Shown: in pieces, positions 11,402 through 20,289 of the stretch | How positions within the stretch are numbered: the stretch's first letter is position 1 | Layout: each line of letters starts with the position of its first letter | Assembly (NCBI GenBank): GCA_019308985.1 | Contig: JAFDHB010000049.1 | Location: forward strand, 1-20,905 | Length of the DNA: 20,905 bases | Reading direction: 5' to 3' | From: Deltaproteobacteria bacterium | Lineage (GTDB): Bacteria; Desulfobacterota; DSM-4660; Desulfatiglandales; HGW-15 | Made by a program: the position numbers and the translations under genes | Notes under the pieces: model-generated | Seen by the model: only the letters and a program-made list of their open reading frames with translations | Databases searched by the model: none | Told to the model about the DNA's origin: nothing

Positions 11402-14400
11402 CTACTGGATCTCCATGTCCACAGCGGTAACCTCTCCGGCCGCCACATGGATGACCGGGCTCCAGGTCTGCCCGCCCTCATAATCAACCCTGAACTTAAA
11501 GGGCCTGGCCGCAAGCTGCATCTCCAGGATGCCCGATGCGTCAGTATGGCCGTACCACCCGAGGTAGGATCCCCCTTCACTGAAGAGATAGACCCTGGCC
11601 CCCTCCACGTCAGAGCCAGAACGCTGCACGTGGACCCGCGCAAGCCCTTCATCGATGGTCACCCAGGCAGGCTGGGACTGGAACTCTTCGGACCAGAACT
11701 TCAGGCCCAGGTAGTCGGCCCGCACCTTGTAGGGCGCATCAGGCAGATGGAAGCTGACCTGTCCTGACGCATCCGTCACCCCCTTCAGGCCCAGATACGA
11801 ACCGGAGGGCTTGAACAGGTAGACGGTTAACCCGGCCAGCGGTTCCGGACTCTGATATACCCCCTGCACCGTGATCACGATATCCTGGTGGGGGAGGGTG
11901 AGGGAGGCGGCAAGTTGGGCGGGCACTTCGATGACCTGGCTCCAGAAGGCATACCCCAGGTGATCCACGCGGAACTTGTATGACCCTCCCGAGAGGTTGA
12001 ATCGGACCTGCCCGAACTGGTCGCTGTTTCCGGAGAGGCCCAGATAGGCCCCGCTCGCACTGAACACATAGACCTTCACTCCCGAAAGGGGCCCCTGACC
12101 CGTATCCAGGCTGAAGACGAACTCGCCCCCTCCCGTATCGATATTTACCTCATTGACCATGTCGGGTAGGATGGTTGAAGTGACCCAGTACCGGCTTCCC
12201 AGGAGGTCGGCCCGGAATCGGTAGGTCCCGGCCGGGAGCCTGAAGGATGTGGTTCCATCAGGCCCGGTCCTTTCCGTCAGGCCGAGGTAGGCCCCCGACT
12301 CGGAGAGAAGGTAGACCTTCACCCCCTCCAGCGGCGTGGCCGTCGTCTGGAAAAGGCCGGCCACCCTCACCTCCACCGGGTGGTGCCGCAGCGTCATGAC
12401 GAGGGCCGTATCCGCGTCCACCTGGGTTTCCGGGCTCCAGAACCTGTATCCCATGTAATCTGCGCGCACCTTGTAGGCGGCCTGGGGCACCGGGAAGGTG
12501 ACCCGGCCCGCCTCGTCTGTGACCTGAGAGACGCCAAGGTAGACATCCGACTCACTGAACAGATAGAGTTTGACGCCGGCCATAGGGGCGTCCGGCCCTT
12601 TCTGGAGCGCTACCTGGAAGAGCCCGCCCCCTGCATCAAGGGGGATGTGGTTCACGCCGCCTGCTTCAATGGCGCTTACATCGCTCCAGTACCGGTTACC
12701 GAGGATGTCCGCCCGGAATTTGAATGCCCGTCCCACCGGAAGATCGAAGACGACCTGACCGAGGTCATCGGTGATCCGGTAGAGCCCAAGATAGCTCCCC
12801 GTGTCGGAAAAGAGGTAGACCCTCACCCCTTGGGCAGGTCCGGAAGCCATGCTGACCGCCACCTCCGCTCGCTCGTGCTCGATAAACATCTCTGCCTCGG
12901 ACATATCAGGGGGGCTCATCACCTCGCTCCAGAACTGCTGGCCCATGTGATCCACCCTGAATCGGTAGGCCCCCTCCGCAAGATCGAAGGTGACCTCTCC
13001 TTCGGTGTTGGTAGCGCCGAAGAGTCCCACATACCTCCCTTGCTCGGTGAAGGCGTAGCATTTTACACCGGAGAGGGGTGAGGAGAGGTCTTTCAGGACC
13101 CTGAGTGTGAAGGCCCCTCCGCCCACGGAGAGGTTGATGTGGTTGACTTCATGGGACGTGAGGACCTGTTCGGGGCTCCAATAGCGGCTTCCCAGGTAGT
13201 CCACCCGGAAGGTGTAGGCGTCCTCTGGCAGCCTGAACATAACCTTGCCGTCCGCGTCGGTTGCCTCGACCAGGCCGAGATAGGCTCCCGTGTCCGTAAA
13301 GGCATAGACATTTACGCCAGGCTTAGGGAACCCGCCGCCTGTCACGGTGATCTCCACGTCCGCCATAGGGATAGTCACTTGGACGTCCTGCCAGGTGAAG
13401 ACGTCCGACCAGTATCGCCGACCCAGGTAATCGGCCCGCACCCTGTAGGGCTGCTTTGGGAGATCAAAGAGGGCTCGTCCGGCCTGGTCAGTCACCCGGT
13501 ATTGACCCAGATAGGAGCCGGCAGGAGTAAAGAGATAGACCCTGACCCCTTCGAGGGGTTGAAAGATGTCCTGGAAGGAGCCAGCCACCGTGACCTCTCC
13601 CTCCCAGTGGGGGATGTCCAGATCCACGACCGTATCTACCGAGACCACGGTATCGGGGCTCCAGAATTTGTATCCCATATAATCCGCGCGCACCTTATAG
13701 GTCCCTCCGGATACGTCGAAGACCGCCACGCCTGATGCATCCGTCACCCTACGTTGTCCCAGGTAGGAGCCGGACGTGTTGAAGAGATATACCTTGATAC
13801 CGGGCATGGGAGCGCCCGGCCCCTTTTGCAGCCTCACCTCAAAAAGACCGCCCTGTGTATCCAGGGACAGGTGGTTGACGCCGCCTGCCGCAATGGTGCT
13901 CACATCGCTCCAGTAGCGGTTGCCGAGGATGTCCGCCCGGAACTTGAAGGCCCGTCCCGCCGGAAGATCGAAGACGACCCGGCCGAGTCCATCCGTGATC
14001 CCATAGAGCCCAAGATAGCTCCCCGTGTCGGAAAAGAGGTAGACCCTCACCCCTTGGGCAGGTCCCGCACCAGTGCTAACCGAGATCACGGCCGTCTCCT
14101 CCGGGATGATCAGGTCAGTGGAGGCAGCTTCAGGAATGGAGACCACGTCACTCCAGAAACGACCGCCAAGGTAGTCAACCCGAAACTTGTAGTCGCCCGG
14201 GTCAAAGGGATCCGTCCCGAAACGGCCCACGCCCGCGGCATCCGTCACTGCATATCTCCCCGTGTACCTCCCTGCGCTGGTGAAGGCATAGGCCTTGAGG
14301 CCCGTAAGGGGTCGCCCCTTGTCAGTATTGACCGAGATCATCACCTCCCGTTGAATAACGTATGTGAAGGCAGCCGGGTCACTCACATTTCCCGCCGCAT

Positions 14401-17400
14401 CCACGGCGACCGCCTTCAGGGTCATGTCCTCGCTCACCTCGATGGGGGAGACATAAGGGATGGACTGGAGGGTCGGCTCGCTCCCGTCCACGGTATAGTA
14501 GATGTCGGCCGACTCATTGGTCGCAAGGGTGACATCCTGCACCGAGTCGTAGGTGCCCCCAGGCGGAGAGGCATCCAGAATCGGGGGGGCCGTGTCCACC
14601 GTGACGCCAGCGGGCTTGTAGCTCGTCCGACCTTGCGTCCCGTCATGGATCACGGCGTACAAATAGTAGGTGCCGTCAGGAACGCCGGTGAGGTCCCAGA
14701 GATAGGCGTCGGCAGCTCCGTCTTCGTCTTCCTTCAGGCCCTCAACGATCCGGATTCCGTCCTCCCCGGAAAGATCCGTGTCATAGTAGAGCGCGATATC
14801 TGCGTTACTGTCGGGGTCGCTGTCTTCCCAACTGAGCCTCACAGGGGCCCCGTTTGTCAAAAAGGCTTGGGCCGGATCGAGCCAGGTGATCGCAGGGGGA
14901 TCATCCACGCCGTTATCCTTGACGAAGAAGTCCGAGACTTCGCTCCAGGCCCCCGGCGTGCCGTGCTCGTCCACGGCCCGGGCCCGCCAGTAATACCGCG
15001 AGCCGTCTCCAAGGGCGAAAGGCACGCTCCAGTGGCGCACCACGGACTGCCCCTGGACCGCAAGCTCCGTCAGAGAGGCGTCCCTGTAAGCTTCGAACTC
15101 GTAGATCAGAGAGTCGTTATCAGGATCACGGGTGGGATTGAGCTCCAGAAGGGGGGTCTGGCTGTCGACCCAGGCGCCTCCCCCCGGGTTCCGGACGCTC
15201 GGGGCGGCTGGAGGATCATTGGCCGTGTTCACAAAAAAGACGCCTTGTGCCCAGGGGCCCGCAGCCCTACCGTCCTCTGCCCTGACTCGCCAAAAGATCT
15301 GGGTATTATCCTCCAGGCCGGCGGCACGCCACGACGTGGTATTGAATCCTTCCCCGATGATGCCCGAACTCATCTTGGCAGGGCTGTCGAGGGTGCGGAC
15401 CCTGTCCGCTTCAAAGAGGTAGACGAGGGAGTCTCCGTCCGGGTCTGTCCCGTTCTCGACCACCAGGTCAGGATCCTGGACAGTAACCTCGGAGCCTAGC
15501 GCCGGTGTCAAGATGCCGGGCTTTCCCGGAGCGGCGTTGCTCATGTTCACCAGGAAGGAAGCCGGCGGTGTCTCTGAGCCCATCCCATGCTCGTCCAGGA
15601 CGGCCGCCCGCCAGTAATACCAGGTGTTGTCCTCTAAGGGGGAATCCACCACCCAGCGGGTGCTCCCGCTGGGGTCGGAAGTAAGAGGGGGACTCGAAGC
15701 AAGGAGCTGCGACATGGCGCTGTCAGGATAGACCTCGAAGGTATAGGTGACTGCGTCCCCATCAGGGTCCACGCTGTTGGTGATCTCCAGGAGAGGGTTC
15801 CCTGAATCCACCTCGGTCCCTTCGGGAGGGGCGCTCAGGCCGGGCGGCCCTGGGGGGTCGTTCCGGGTATTCACGAAGAAACGGCCATAGACCCATGGGG
15901 TGTAGCTGAATCCGTCGGATGCCCGCACTCGCCATTCATACCAGGTGTTTTCCTGGATTCCATCCGGAGGGCCCCAGGACGTATTCAGTGTCCCTTCGGG
16001 GAGATCATAGGCACCGGCCACGAGGATGGTCATCCAGCGGTCCGAGTACAGTTCGAAGTCGTAGGTGACGGGATCGCCGTCCGGGTCGGTGCTGTTTTCC
16101 ACGACCAGCCCCGCCACAGGATGAGATATCTCGGCGGCGTCCAAAGGCCAGTGGATCACGGGAGGAGTGGGAGCACGATTGGCCAGATTCGGGTCCGTGC
16201 CCCGGAGGAACTCTTGGAGATCGGACATGCCGTCCCCGTCGGAATCAGCGGTCCCGTCATGATCCAGGACGTTGAAATTGGCCATCTCCCAGGCGTCCTT
16301 CATGCCGTCGCCGTCCGTGTCGTCAACCGGATTGACGGTGATCAGGACGGGCTGAGCCCCCTCCAGCAGGCCGTCGGAGGCGGTGAAGGTGATCGGATAC
16401 CTGCCTGCCTGGCCCTCTGCCGGTATCCAGTCAAACGTACCCGTGCCGTCTCCGTGGTCTGCAAAGGAGGCCAGGGCCGGAATGGGGGCCGCAGAGAGGG
16501 ATGGTATGGTACCGTCGGCATCCGTGGCTTCCACGACAAAGGAGATCTGTTCCCCTTCAACAGCCCTCCTGTCCGGGATGAACTGGAGCACGGGCGCGTT
16601 GCTTGCCCCGGCTGCCTCGGCAAACGTGACCGAATAGGAGCCGGTGGTGTCGGCGTCAAAAAGGTTGAAGAAGTATTCCCACTCATGGTTTTCATTTCTG
16701 CTCTTGGATAGCCAGGCGTTTTCAGGCTTTACGCGCTTCCCGTCCGATCGCACCACGCCATCGAGATCCTTCTGGCCGTCGTACGGGTCAGAGATCTTTA
16801 CGTAGATGAATCCCGCGCTGAGCGGCACGGAGAGAGTAAAACCGGGCCCCTGGCCGTTCAGGCTCGAAGACGCAGAGACATCCAAGACCTCTGCATCCTG
16901 GGTGCCCGGATCGGACTCATAGACCCTGTAAATACCGCTGTCCTTTGCCAGGAAATCCCGGACGCCATCCCGGCCGGCCACATCCACCAGCACGTCCTGA
17001 ACCAGCAAATGGGTATTGGCAGTCTGTAGAAGCGAGGTGAGTTCGCCCCCCAGTTGGTCGGAGTGGGAATAGTCCGCTGTAAATTCCACAAACTTGCCGG
17101 AGAGGCTACAGGTCATTATCCAGCGGGCCACGCCGGAGGCCGAAGGTGCTATGTCCCCGAAATTGACGAGCAGGCTGTTTGTTGCAGGCTGACCGTTGAC
17201 CTCAGAGCGTTCAATAAGGAAACCGATAAGAAGACCTTGCTCATTGTCCACGATCTTTGGCTGGGCGGAGTTTATTTTCAGGTCCCTTGCTACGCCCGTG
17301 CCGTAGTTTCTGACCCGAACCCCCAGGGAGAAAGGAACAGGAGGTTCTATTTCCGGTGTGAAGGCATCATCGCCATAGACATCGCTGGGGAAAAAGTAGT

Positions 17401-17956
17401 CCAGGGTGAGCTCCGGCATGGGCTTCACAAAGACGTAATCCGGTGTAACGTGGGTAATGTGCTCCTCGCCGCCTATGGAATACTTAAGCGCCGCCCCGAC
17501 GTAGTAAAGGGTCCCCTGCTCCAGGCCATTGGAGGCGCCCGGTGCCGGGATGATGAGCCAGCGGATATCCGCCGTGGAGGAAGGGGCCACTGTTCCGGAG
17601 CCGTTCACATCCTCGATGCCTTCCATGGAGTCCACGCTGATGTAAAAGAGGGCATCCGGGTTATTCGGGTCTGAGGCGGCCAGGATCGTGTTTCCATCCT
17701 CGTCTTTGAAGGATACGTCCACGTCCACGTTCTCCAGCGTAAGGTGCCTGAGGCCGTTGGTAATGCGCATATGGGCATCAAACGCCTGTCGTTCCAAGGC
17801 GAGCTCCTGCCTGATCTCAATCTTTACCTCTGCGCACAGGGTTTGATCGGCCGCCTGAGAAAGGCTCGGGAACAGGAGCAGCAGGCCAAGAGTCAGCACC
17901 AAGGAACATCGCAACGACCAAAGTGCGGCATCACTCAAGATATTACCCTTTCCCAT
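11402..17956 (-). CDS. Giant secreted multidomain protein with twelve C-terminal carboxypeptidase-regulatory-like repeats
   Basis: 2184 residues; ATG with GGAGG 7 nt upstream. Domains in order: signal peptide (residues 1-35, cleavage SQA/ADQ); an N-terminal module (~40-440) of unknown function containing 'DVYGDDAFTPEIEPPVPF'; a putative Ig/cadherin-like domain (~452-540); an acidic Ca-binding-type stretch with two DxDGDG motifs from residue 545; four FN3-like domains of ~105 residues (~590-1012), each with '.DPDGD.V.Y.FE'; one further beta domain; a chitobiase/HexA C-terminal-like domain ('YYTVDGSEPT', ~1120-1200); then twelve repeats to the C-terminus. There is no enzyme motif, sorting signal or transmembrane anchor near the end, and the last repeat finishes at the stop codon. 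It lies 130 bp after the transglutaminase-like gene and 244 bp before the RHS gene, all on one strand. A calcium-stabilised surface stalk or adhesin is the best guess; the partner and function are unknown. Confidence 0.95.
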   Translation of the reverse strand: MGKGNILSDAALWSLRCSLVLTLGLLLLFPSLSQAADQTLCAEVKIEIRQELALERQAFDAHMRITNGLRHLTLENVDVDVSFKDEDGNTILAASDPNNPDALFYISVDSMEGIEDVNGSGTVAPSSTADIRWLIIPAPGASNGLEQGTLYYVGAALKYSIGGEEHITHVTPDYVFVKPMPELTLDYFFPSDVYGDDAFTPEIEPPVPFSLGVRVRNYGTGVARDLKINSAQPKIVDNEQGLLIGFLIERSEVNGQPATNSLLVNFGDIAPSASGVARWIMTCSLSGKFVEFTADYSHSDQLGGELTSLLQTANTHLLVQDVLVDVAGRDGVRDFLAKDSGIYRVYESDPGTQDAEVLDVSASSSLNGQGPGFTLSVPLSAGFIYVKISDPYDGQKDLDGVVRSDGKRVKPENAWLSKSRNENHEWEYFFNLFDADTTGSYSVTFAEAAGASNAPVLQFIPDRRAVEGEQISFVVEATDADGTIPSLSAAPIPALASFADHGDGTGTFDWIPAEGQAGRYPITFTASDGLLEGAQPVLITVNPVDDTDGDGMKDAWEMANFNVLDHDGTADSDGDGMSDLQEFLRGTDPNLANRAPTPPVIHWPLDAAEISHPVAGLVVENSTDPDGDPVTYDFELYSDRWMTILVAGAYDLPEGTLNTSWGPPDGIQENTWYEWRVRASDGFSYTPWVYGRFFVNTRNDPPGPPGLSAPPEGTEVDSGNPLLEITNSVDPDGDAVTYTFEVYPDSAMSQLLASSPPLTSDPSGSTRWVVDSPLEDNTWYYWRAAVLDEHGMGSETPPASFLVNMSNAAPGKPGILTPALGSEVTVQDPDLVVENGTDPDGDSLVYLFEADRVRTLDSPAKMSSGIIGEGFNTTSWRAAGLEDNTQIFWRVRAEDGRAAGPWAQGVFFVNTANDPPAAPSVRNPGGGAWVDSQTPLLELNPTRDPDNDSLIYEFEAYRDASLTELAVQGQSVVRHWSVPFALGDGSRYYWRARAVDEHGTPGAWSEVSDFFVKDNGVDDPPAITWLDPAQAFLTNGAPVRLSWEDSDPDSNADIALYYDTDLSGEDGIRIVEGLKEDEDGAADAYLWDLTGVPDGTYYLYAVIHDGTQGRTSYKPAGVTVDTAPPILDASPPGGTYDSVQDVTLATNESADIYYTVDGSEPTLQSIPYVSPIEVSEDMTLKAVAVDAAGNVSDPAAFTYVIQREVMISVNTDKGRPLTGLKAYAFTSAGRYTGRYAVTDAAGVGRFGTDPFDPGDYKFRVDYLGGRFWSDVVSIPEAASTDLIIPEETAVISVSTGAGPAQGVRVYLFSDTGSYLGLYGITDGLGRVVFDLPAGRAFKFRADILGNRYWSDVSTIAAGGVNHLSLDTQGGLFEVRLQKGPGAPMPGIKVYLFNTSGSYLGQRRVTDASGVAVFDVSGGTYKVRADYMGYKFWSPDTVVSVDTVVDLDIPHWEGEVTVAGSFQDIFQPLEGVRVYLFTPAGSYLGQYRVTDQAGRALFDLPKQPYRVRADYLGRRYWSDVFTWQDVQVTIPMADVEITVTGGGFPKPGVNVYAFTDTGAYLGLVEATDADGKVMFRLPEDAYTFRVDYLGSRYWSPEQVLTSHEVNHINLSVGGGAFTLRVLKDLSSPLSGVKCYAFTEQGRYVGLFGATNTEGEVTFDLAEGAYRFRVDHMGQQFWSEVMSPPDMSEAEMFIEHERAEVAVSMASGPAQGVRVYLFSDTGSYLGLYRITDDLGQVVFDLPVGRAFKFRADILGNRYWSDVSAIEAGGVNHIPLDAGGGLFQVALQKGPDAPMAGVKLYLFSESDVYLGVSQVTDEAGRVTFPVPQAAYKVRADYMGYRFWSPETQVDADTALVMTLRHHPVEVRVAGLFQTTATPLEGVKVYLLSESGAYLGLTERTGPDGTTSFRLPAGTYRFRADLLGSRYWVTSTILPDMVNEVNIDTGGGEFVFSLDTGQGPLSGVKVYVFSASGAYLGLSGNSDQFGQVRFNLSGGSYKFRVDHLGYAFWSQVIEVPAQLAASLTLPHQDIVITVQGVYQSPEPLAGLTVYLFKPSGSYLGLKGVTDASGQVSFHLPDAPYKVRADYLGLKFWSEEFQSQPAWVTIDEGLARVHVQRSGSDVEGARVYLFSEGGSYLGWYGHTDASGILEMQLAARPFKFRVDYEGGQTWSPVIHVAAGEVTAVDMEIQ
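11405..14347 (-). repeat. Twelve tandem ~82-residue repeats with a 408-residue higher-order period
   Basis: Each unit reads roughly 'GVKVYLFSxxGSYLG', 'TDxxGxVxFxLP', 'YKFRADYLGxRYWS', followed by a variable ~30-residue linker. This resembles carboxypeptidase-regulatory/transthyretin-like beta-sandwiches. Units 1-4 correspond to units 6-9 at an exact offset of 1224 nt: 14151 with 12927, 14041 with 12817, 13661 with 12437, 13411 with 12187. Units 5 and 10 are offset by ~1236 nt. Thus a five-unit block was duplicated, followed by units 11 and 12. The pairs around 14041 and 12817 are nearly identical in DNA. Confidence 0.93.
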
Positions 17957-17963
17957 ACTCTAT

Positions 17964-17968
17964 CCTCC
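17964..17968 (-). promoter_or_regulatory. Ribosome binding site of the 12-repeat protein gene
   Basis: GGAGG, 7 nt before ATG 17956; the best Shine-Dalgarno in the window. Confidence 0.8.
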
Positions 17969-17993
17969 GGTTATGGGGACTCAGGTTTACTTT

Positions 17994-18005
17994 CACCCCG
18001 GGGTG
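17994..18005. other. 12-bp perfect palindrome upstream of the 12-repeat gene
   Basis: CACCCCGGGGTG begins 38 nt before the ATG at 17956, in the 130-bp gap after the transglutaminase-like gene. It could be an operator or a short hairpin in the leader. No convincing -35/-10 pair was seen in this gap, so read-through from the upstream genes is possible. Confidence 0.4.
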
Positions 18006-18086
18006 TCGATGCGGAATTGCCCTGGACTCTTACCCCTCCTAACTCCCCCTGCCCGCTGGAGAAAGGGGTCTCAGAGCATGGGCTTG

Positions 18087-18977
18087 TTATGAGTTCATTC
18101 GGGCCCTAAGGCCCTCTCCTTGGAGCCGAAACCGCTCAAAATCCCGCATGAGGGTGGTCCTTGACCCGCCGATTATTCTTGTGGCCACATAGCGAGAATG
18201 GTCCTTCATAAAGACACGGTTTTGGGGGTCGGCAAGTTTCCAGGCGCCTTCTTCATAAAACTCGGCCCAGTTGTGAAAACCATGTGGCTTCAAGATGGTA
18301 TTTCGGCGGACAATATACCCGGCGACTCCCCGGGCGGGGATCTTGTTGGCGCGACAGAGTGCAGTAAAAAGATACATGAATTCGGTGCAATCGCCCTTCT
18401 TGCTTTTAAGGGCGAACAGTGCGCCGCGAGGGTTTCTTACATATCCTGTGTACCCTATGTGGTCCGCTACCCATTGAAAGATGTTTTCTACGGTCCTGAT
18501 TGGGTCCGGGGCCTTGAGTCTTGATGCCAGGCGGGCAATGGCAGGATCTTCCGATTCACAATACTTTTCCGGTCGAAGGTAGGAGTTGGGGTCTTCAAGG
18601 GGGACCCGGATGGGTGCATCGGATAGTAGAAGGTTTGCCTTGACGGTGATGATCCTCATTGAGAACGGGGGGAGTTCATGGAGGGTGAAATGCAAGATCT
18701 GGTTGCCCAGATGCCCCGAGATCAGCTTGTAGGGGTGGGAAGCCTCTAGGTTTATGCACTGCTGTGCAGAGGTACGCCTCACCGGAGCATAGGTCCAGAA
18801 TTCTGCCTGCCTTACTAAATGAGCGGTCCTGTTCTGAAGGGTGAAGCTGTATTCAATGTGCCTGGGGATGGCGTAATGGCTCTCAGGGGGGCGAAGCCTG
18901 GGGTACCCCTTGATAATAATCCAGGCCCCCACAATGCATATGAATAGAGTAATGAGATAGGGAACGACCTTTTTCAC
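18087..18977 (-). CDS. Membrane-anchored transglutaminase-like (TGc superfamily) protein
   Basis: 296 residues from a GTG start that overlaps the upstream stop codon by 4 bp (GTGA), which indicates translational coupling. No strong Shine-Dalgarno was seen. An N-terminal hydrophobic segment (residues ~5-23, 'VPYLITLFICIVGAWII') anchors it, with the body in the periplasm. A beta-rich region (~30-130) precedes the papain-like transglutaminase core: Cys197 in 'KKGDCTEFMYLFTALCRA', His235 in 'HGFHNWAEF' and Asp250 in 'WKLADPQNR'. All three catalytic residues are present. Bacterial TGc proteins act as proteases, amidases or cross-linkers, or as maturation factors, so the chemistry cannot be fixed from sequence. 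The position between a rhodanese-like protein and two giant exported proteins suggests a role in maturing or attaching surface proteins (inference). Confidence 0.93.
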   Translation of the reverse strand: MKKVVPYLITLFICIVGAWIIIKGYPRLRPPESHYAIPRHIEYSFTLQNRTAHLVRQAEFWTYAPVRRTSAQQCINLEASHPYKLISGHLGNQILHFTLHELPPFSMRIITVKANLLLSDAPIRVPLEDPNSYLRPEKYCESEDPAIARLASRLKAPDPIRTVENIFQWVADHIGYTGYVRNPRGALFALKSKKGDCTEFMYLFTALCRANKIPARGVAGYIVRRNTILKPHGFHNWAEFYEEGAWKLADPQNRVFMKDHSRYVATRIIGGSRTTLMRDFERFRLQGEGLRARMNS

Positions 18978-19897
18978 TGGCAGCCCGTACGCTTCTTAAT
19001 GGTCCGGCTGGAACCTCGTTCCGGATGCCTAATCATGGCCTGCTGTTCCAGATACTTCTCGTAGGCATCGATTCCGCCTCTGAGAAAGAAGACGGTCTTG
19101 AAACCTGCCCTCTGAACAGCGCTCTCGATCCTCTGGTAGTGCTCACCCTTTTTGTTCAAGAGAAGAATGCACGGAAATTGTTTTCTTCCCTGCTCCGCCA
19201 TGGCTTTCCTGAAGTCCGCAATAAACTTGTCTTCACTATGGAAAGGGATGGAGATAGATCGAGGGAACAACGTTCCGGCCTTGGAAATTCCGGAAGGAGA
19301 GACATCAATCATCAGCAAGTTGTCGTAATCCTTTTGTCTGAACAAGATTCTGGGAGGCATTCTATTCAGGTCTTCTTGTGCGAAGGGGTCCCCGTGGAGA
19401 GGACCCTTCATTTGTTTCCAATAGTATAGGCCACCGTCCAACAGCCAAACCTTGAAACCCGATTTCCGCAGATGCGCGCACTCCTGTTCCAGTTGACTCC
19501 AGCTATACCCTTCATTGACCAGCACAAGGTGCTTGGACTTGAGATAGGTTTTCGTTTTGAGGGCAAAAAGGGGAATGTTTATGGAGCCTGGGATCCGATA
19601 CTTTTCGAAATCCTCTCTCCTTCGGACGTCAACAAGGATGGCGTTCTTTTCTTCTCTCAGTTTTTGGAGATAGTATGCCAGTGAAAGAACAAGGGCGGGA
19701 TCACGCTTCTTTGATCGCAGAGTTGAGGCTTGTGCGGAAATTTGCGGTCCATCAAGATCTTGAGCCGCTGATGCAACAGATGAGGCCCACCTTATGATAA
19801 TGCTTGGCCGCGCTGAGCCATCGGGGCGAGAAGAACGGATACCAAGGGCGAGAAAAATCGCAAGGGTAGTGAAAAGAAAAAGGGACTTCCTCTGCAT
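18974..19897 (-). CDS. Membrane-anchored tandem rhodanese-like protein without catalytic cysteines
   Basis: 307 residues from ATG 19897, preceded by GGAGGT (19901-19906). A GTG 14 codons further upstream (19939) is in frame but has no Shine-Dalgarno. The N-terminal hydrophobic stretch 'LFLFTTLAIFLALGI' is a signal anchor. Numbered from the GTG form, rhodanese domain 1 spans ~80-180 ('AILVDVRRREDFEKYRIPG'; loop 'VLVNEGYSW'; 'VWLLDGGLYYW') and domain 2 spans ~197-300 ('LLMIDVSPSG'; loop 'LLLNKKGEHY'; 'VFFLRGGIDAYEKYL'). In active rhodaneses the loop after the fourth strand carries Cys followed by a basic hexa-loop. Both loops lack Cys here, so sulfur transfer is not expected and a binding or sensing role is likelier. 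It is the first gene of the run and is coupled to the transglutaminase-like gene. The role in the set is unknown. Confidence 0.88.
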   Translation of the reverse strand: MQRKSLFLFTTLAIFLALGIRSSRPDGSARPSIIIRWASSVASAAQDLDGPQISAQASTLRSKKRDPALVLSLAYYLQKLREEKNAILVDVRRREDFEKYRIPGSINIPLFALKTKTYLKSKHLVLVNEGYSWSQLEQECAHLRKSGFKVWLLDGGLYYWKQMKGPLHGDPFAQEDLNRMPPRILFRQKDYDNLLMIDVSPSGISKAGTLFPRSISIPFHSEDKFIADFRKAMAEQGRKQFPCILLLNKKGEHYQRIESAVQRAGFKTVFFLRGGIDAYEKYLEQQAMIRHPERGSSRTIKKRTGCQ

Positions 19898-19900
19898 GGC

Positions 19901-19906
19901 ACCTCC
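19901..19906 (-). promoter_or_regulatory. Ribosome binding site supporting ATG 19897 of the rhodanese-like gene
   Basis: GGAGGT ends 3 nt before the ATG. The spacing is short but this is the only purine-rich match near either candidate start. Confidence 0.55.
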
Positions 19907-19939
19907 GTTGGACTTCTCTCGCCAAAGCCGATTTCTCAC

Positions 19940-20289
19940 CGCCCGCAGATAGCTACGTTCAATCGCTTGTACCCGCAGAAGGTGCCAAAAGGTTCCCTAC
20001 ATCATCGACCTCAGCCCTACTCAAATTGCGTGTCGGGAACAATCTCTACCAGGAGGGGAGAGGGCCGCAAAATCCACCTCCCAAAAAGCAGGATGAAAGA
20101 ATTTCTTAGCAAAGTTCTTGCCAAACACAGCCTTTTTCCAGAAACAATTGCAATCAAAAAATGGGAGGGTGAGGGGTATGCAAAGGTGCCTGTTTTTCAA
20201 AGACTTTTGGCATTCTGTGCATCCAAAAAAACGAATCGCTGTTTCCGAAGCGGATAAGAGGGATAGTTCAGCAAGGGAAGAGAACTCCG
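19940..20289. other. Intergenic leader of the rhodanese-like gene, no gene recognised
   Basis: About 350 bp without a recognisable product on either strand. Reading frames here are short, rich in Cys, Phe and Ser, and unlike any family. The promoter for the leftward genes should lie here, but only a weak TTGAGT-like -35 near 20030 was seen and I do not call it. An extra half-site TGTGCAT (20216-20222) echoes the palindrome that follows. Confidence 0.5.

Noticed and set aside
14583..14589. Second G7 tract, inside the 12-repeat gene
   Set aside because: The reading frame continues correctly on both sides into the chitobiase-C-like domain, so there is no evidence of slippage here.
13754..15499. 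581-codon plus-strand open frame opposite the 12-repeat gene
   Set aside because: It is the antisense shadow of a repetitive G+C-rich gene: its product mirrors the repeat period and has no family character, while the minus strand has clear domains, a signal peptide and a ribosome binding site.
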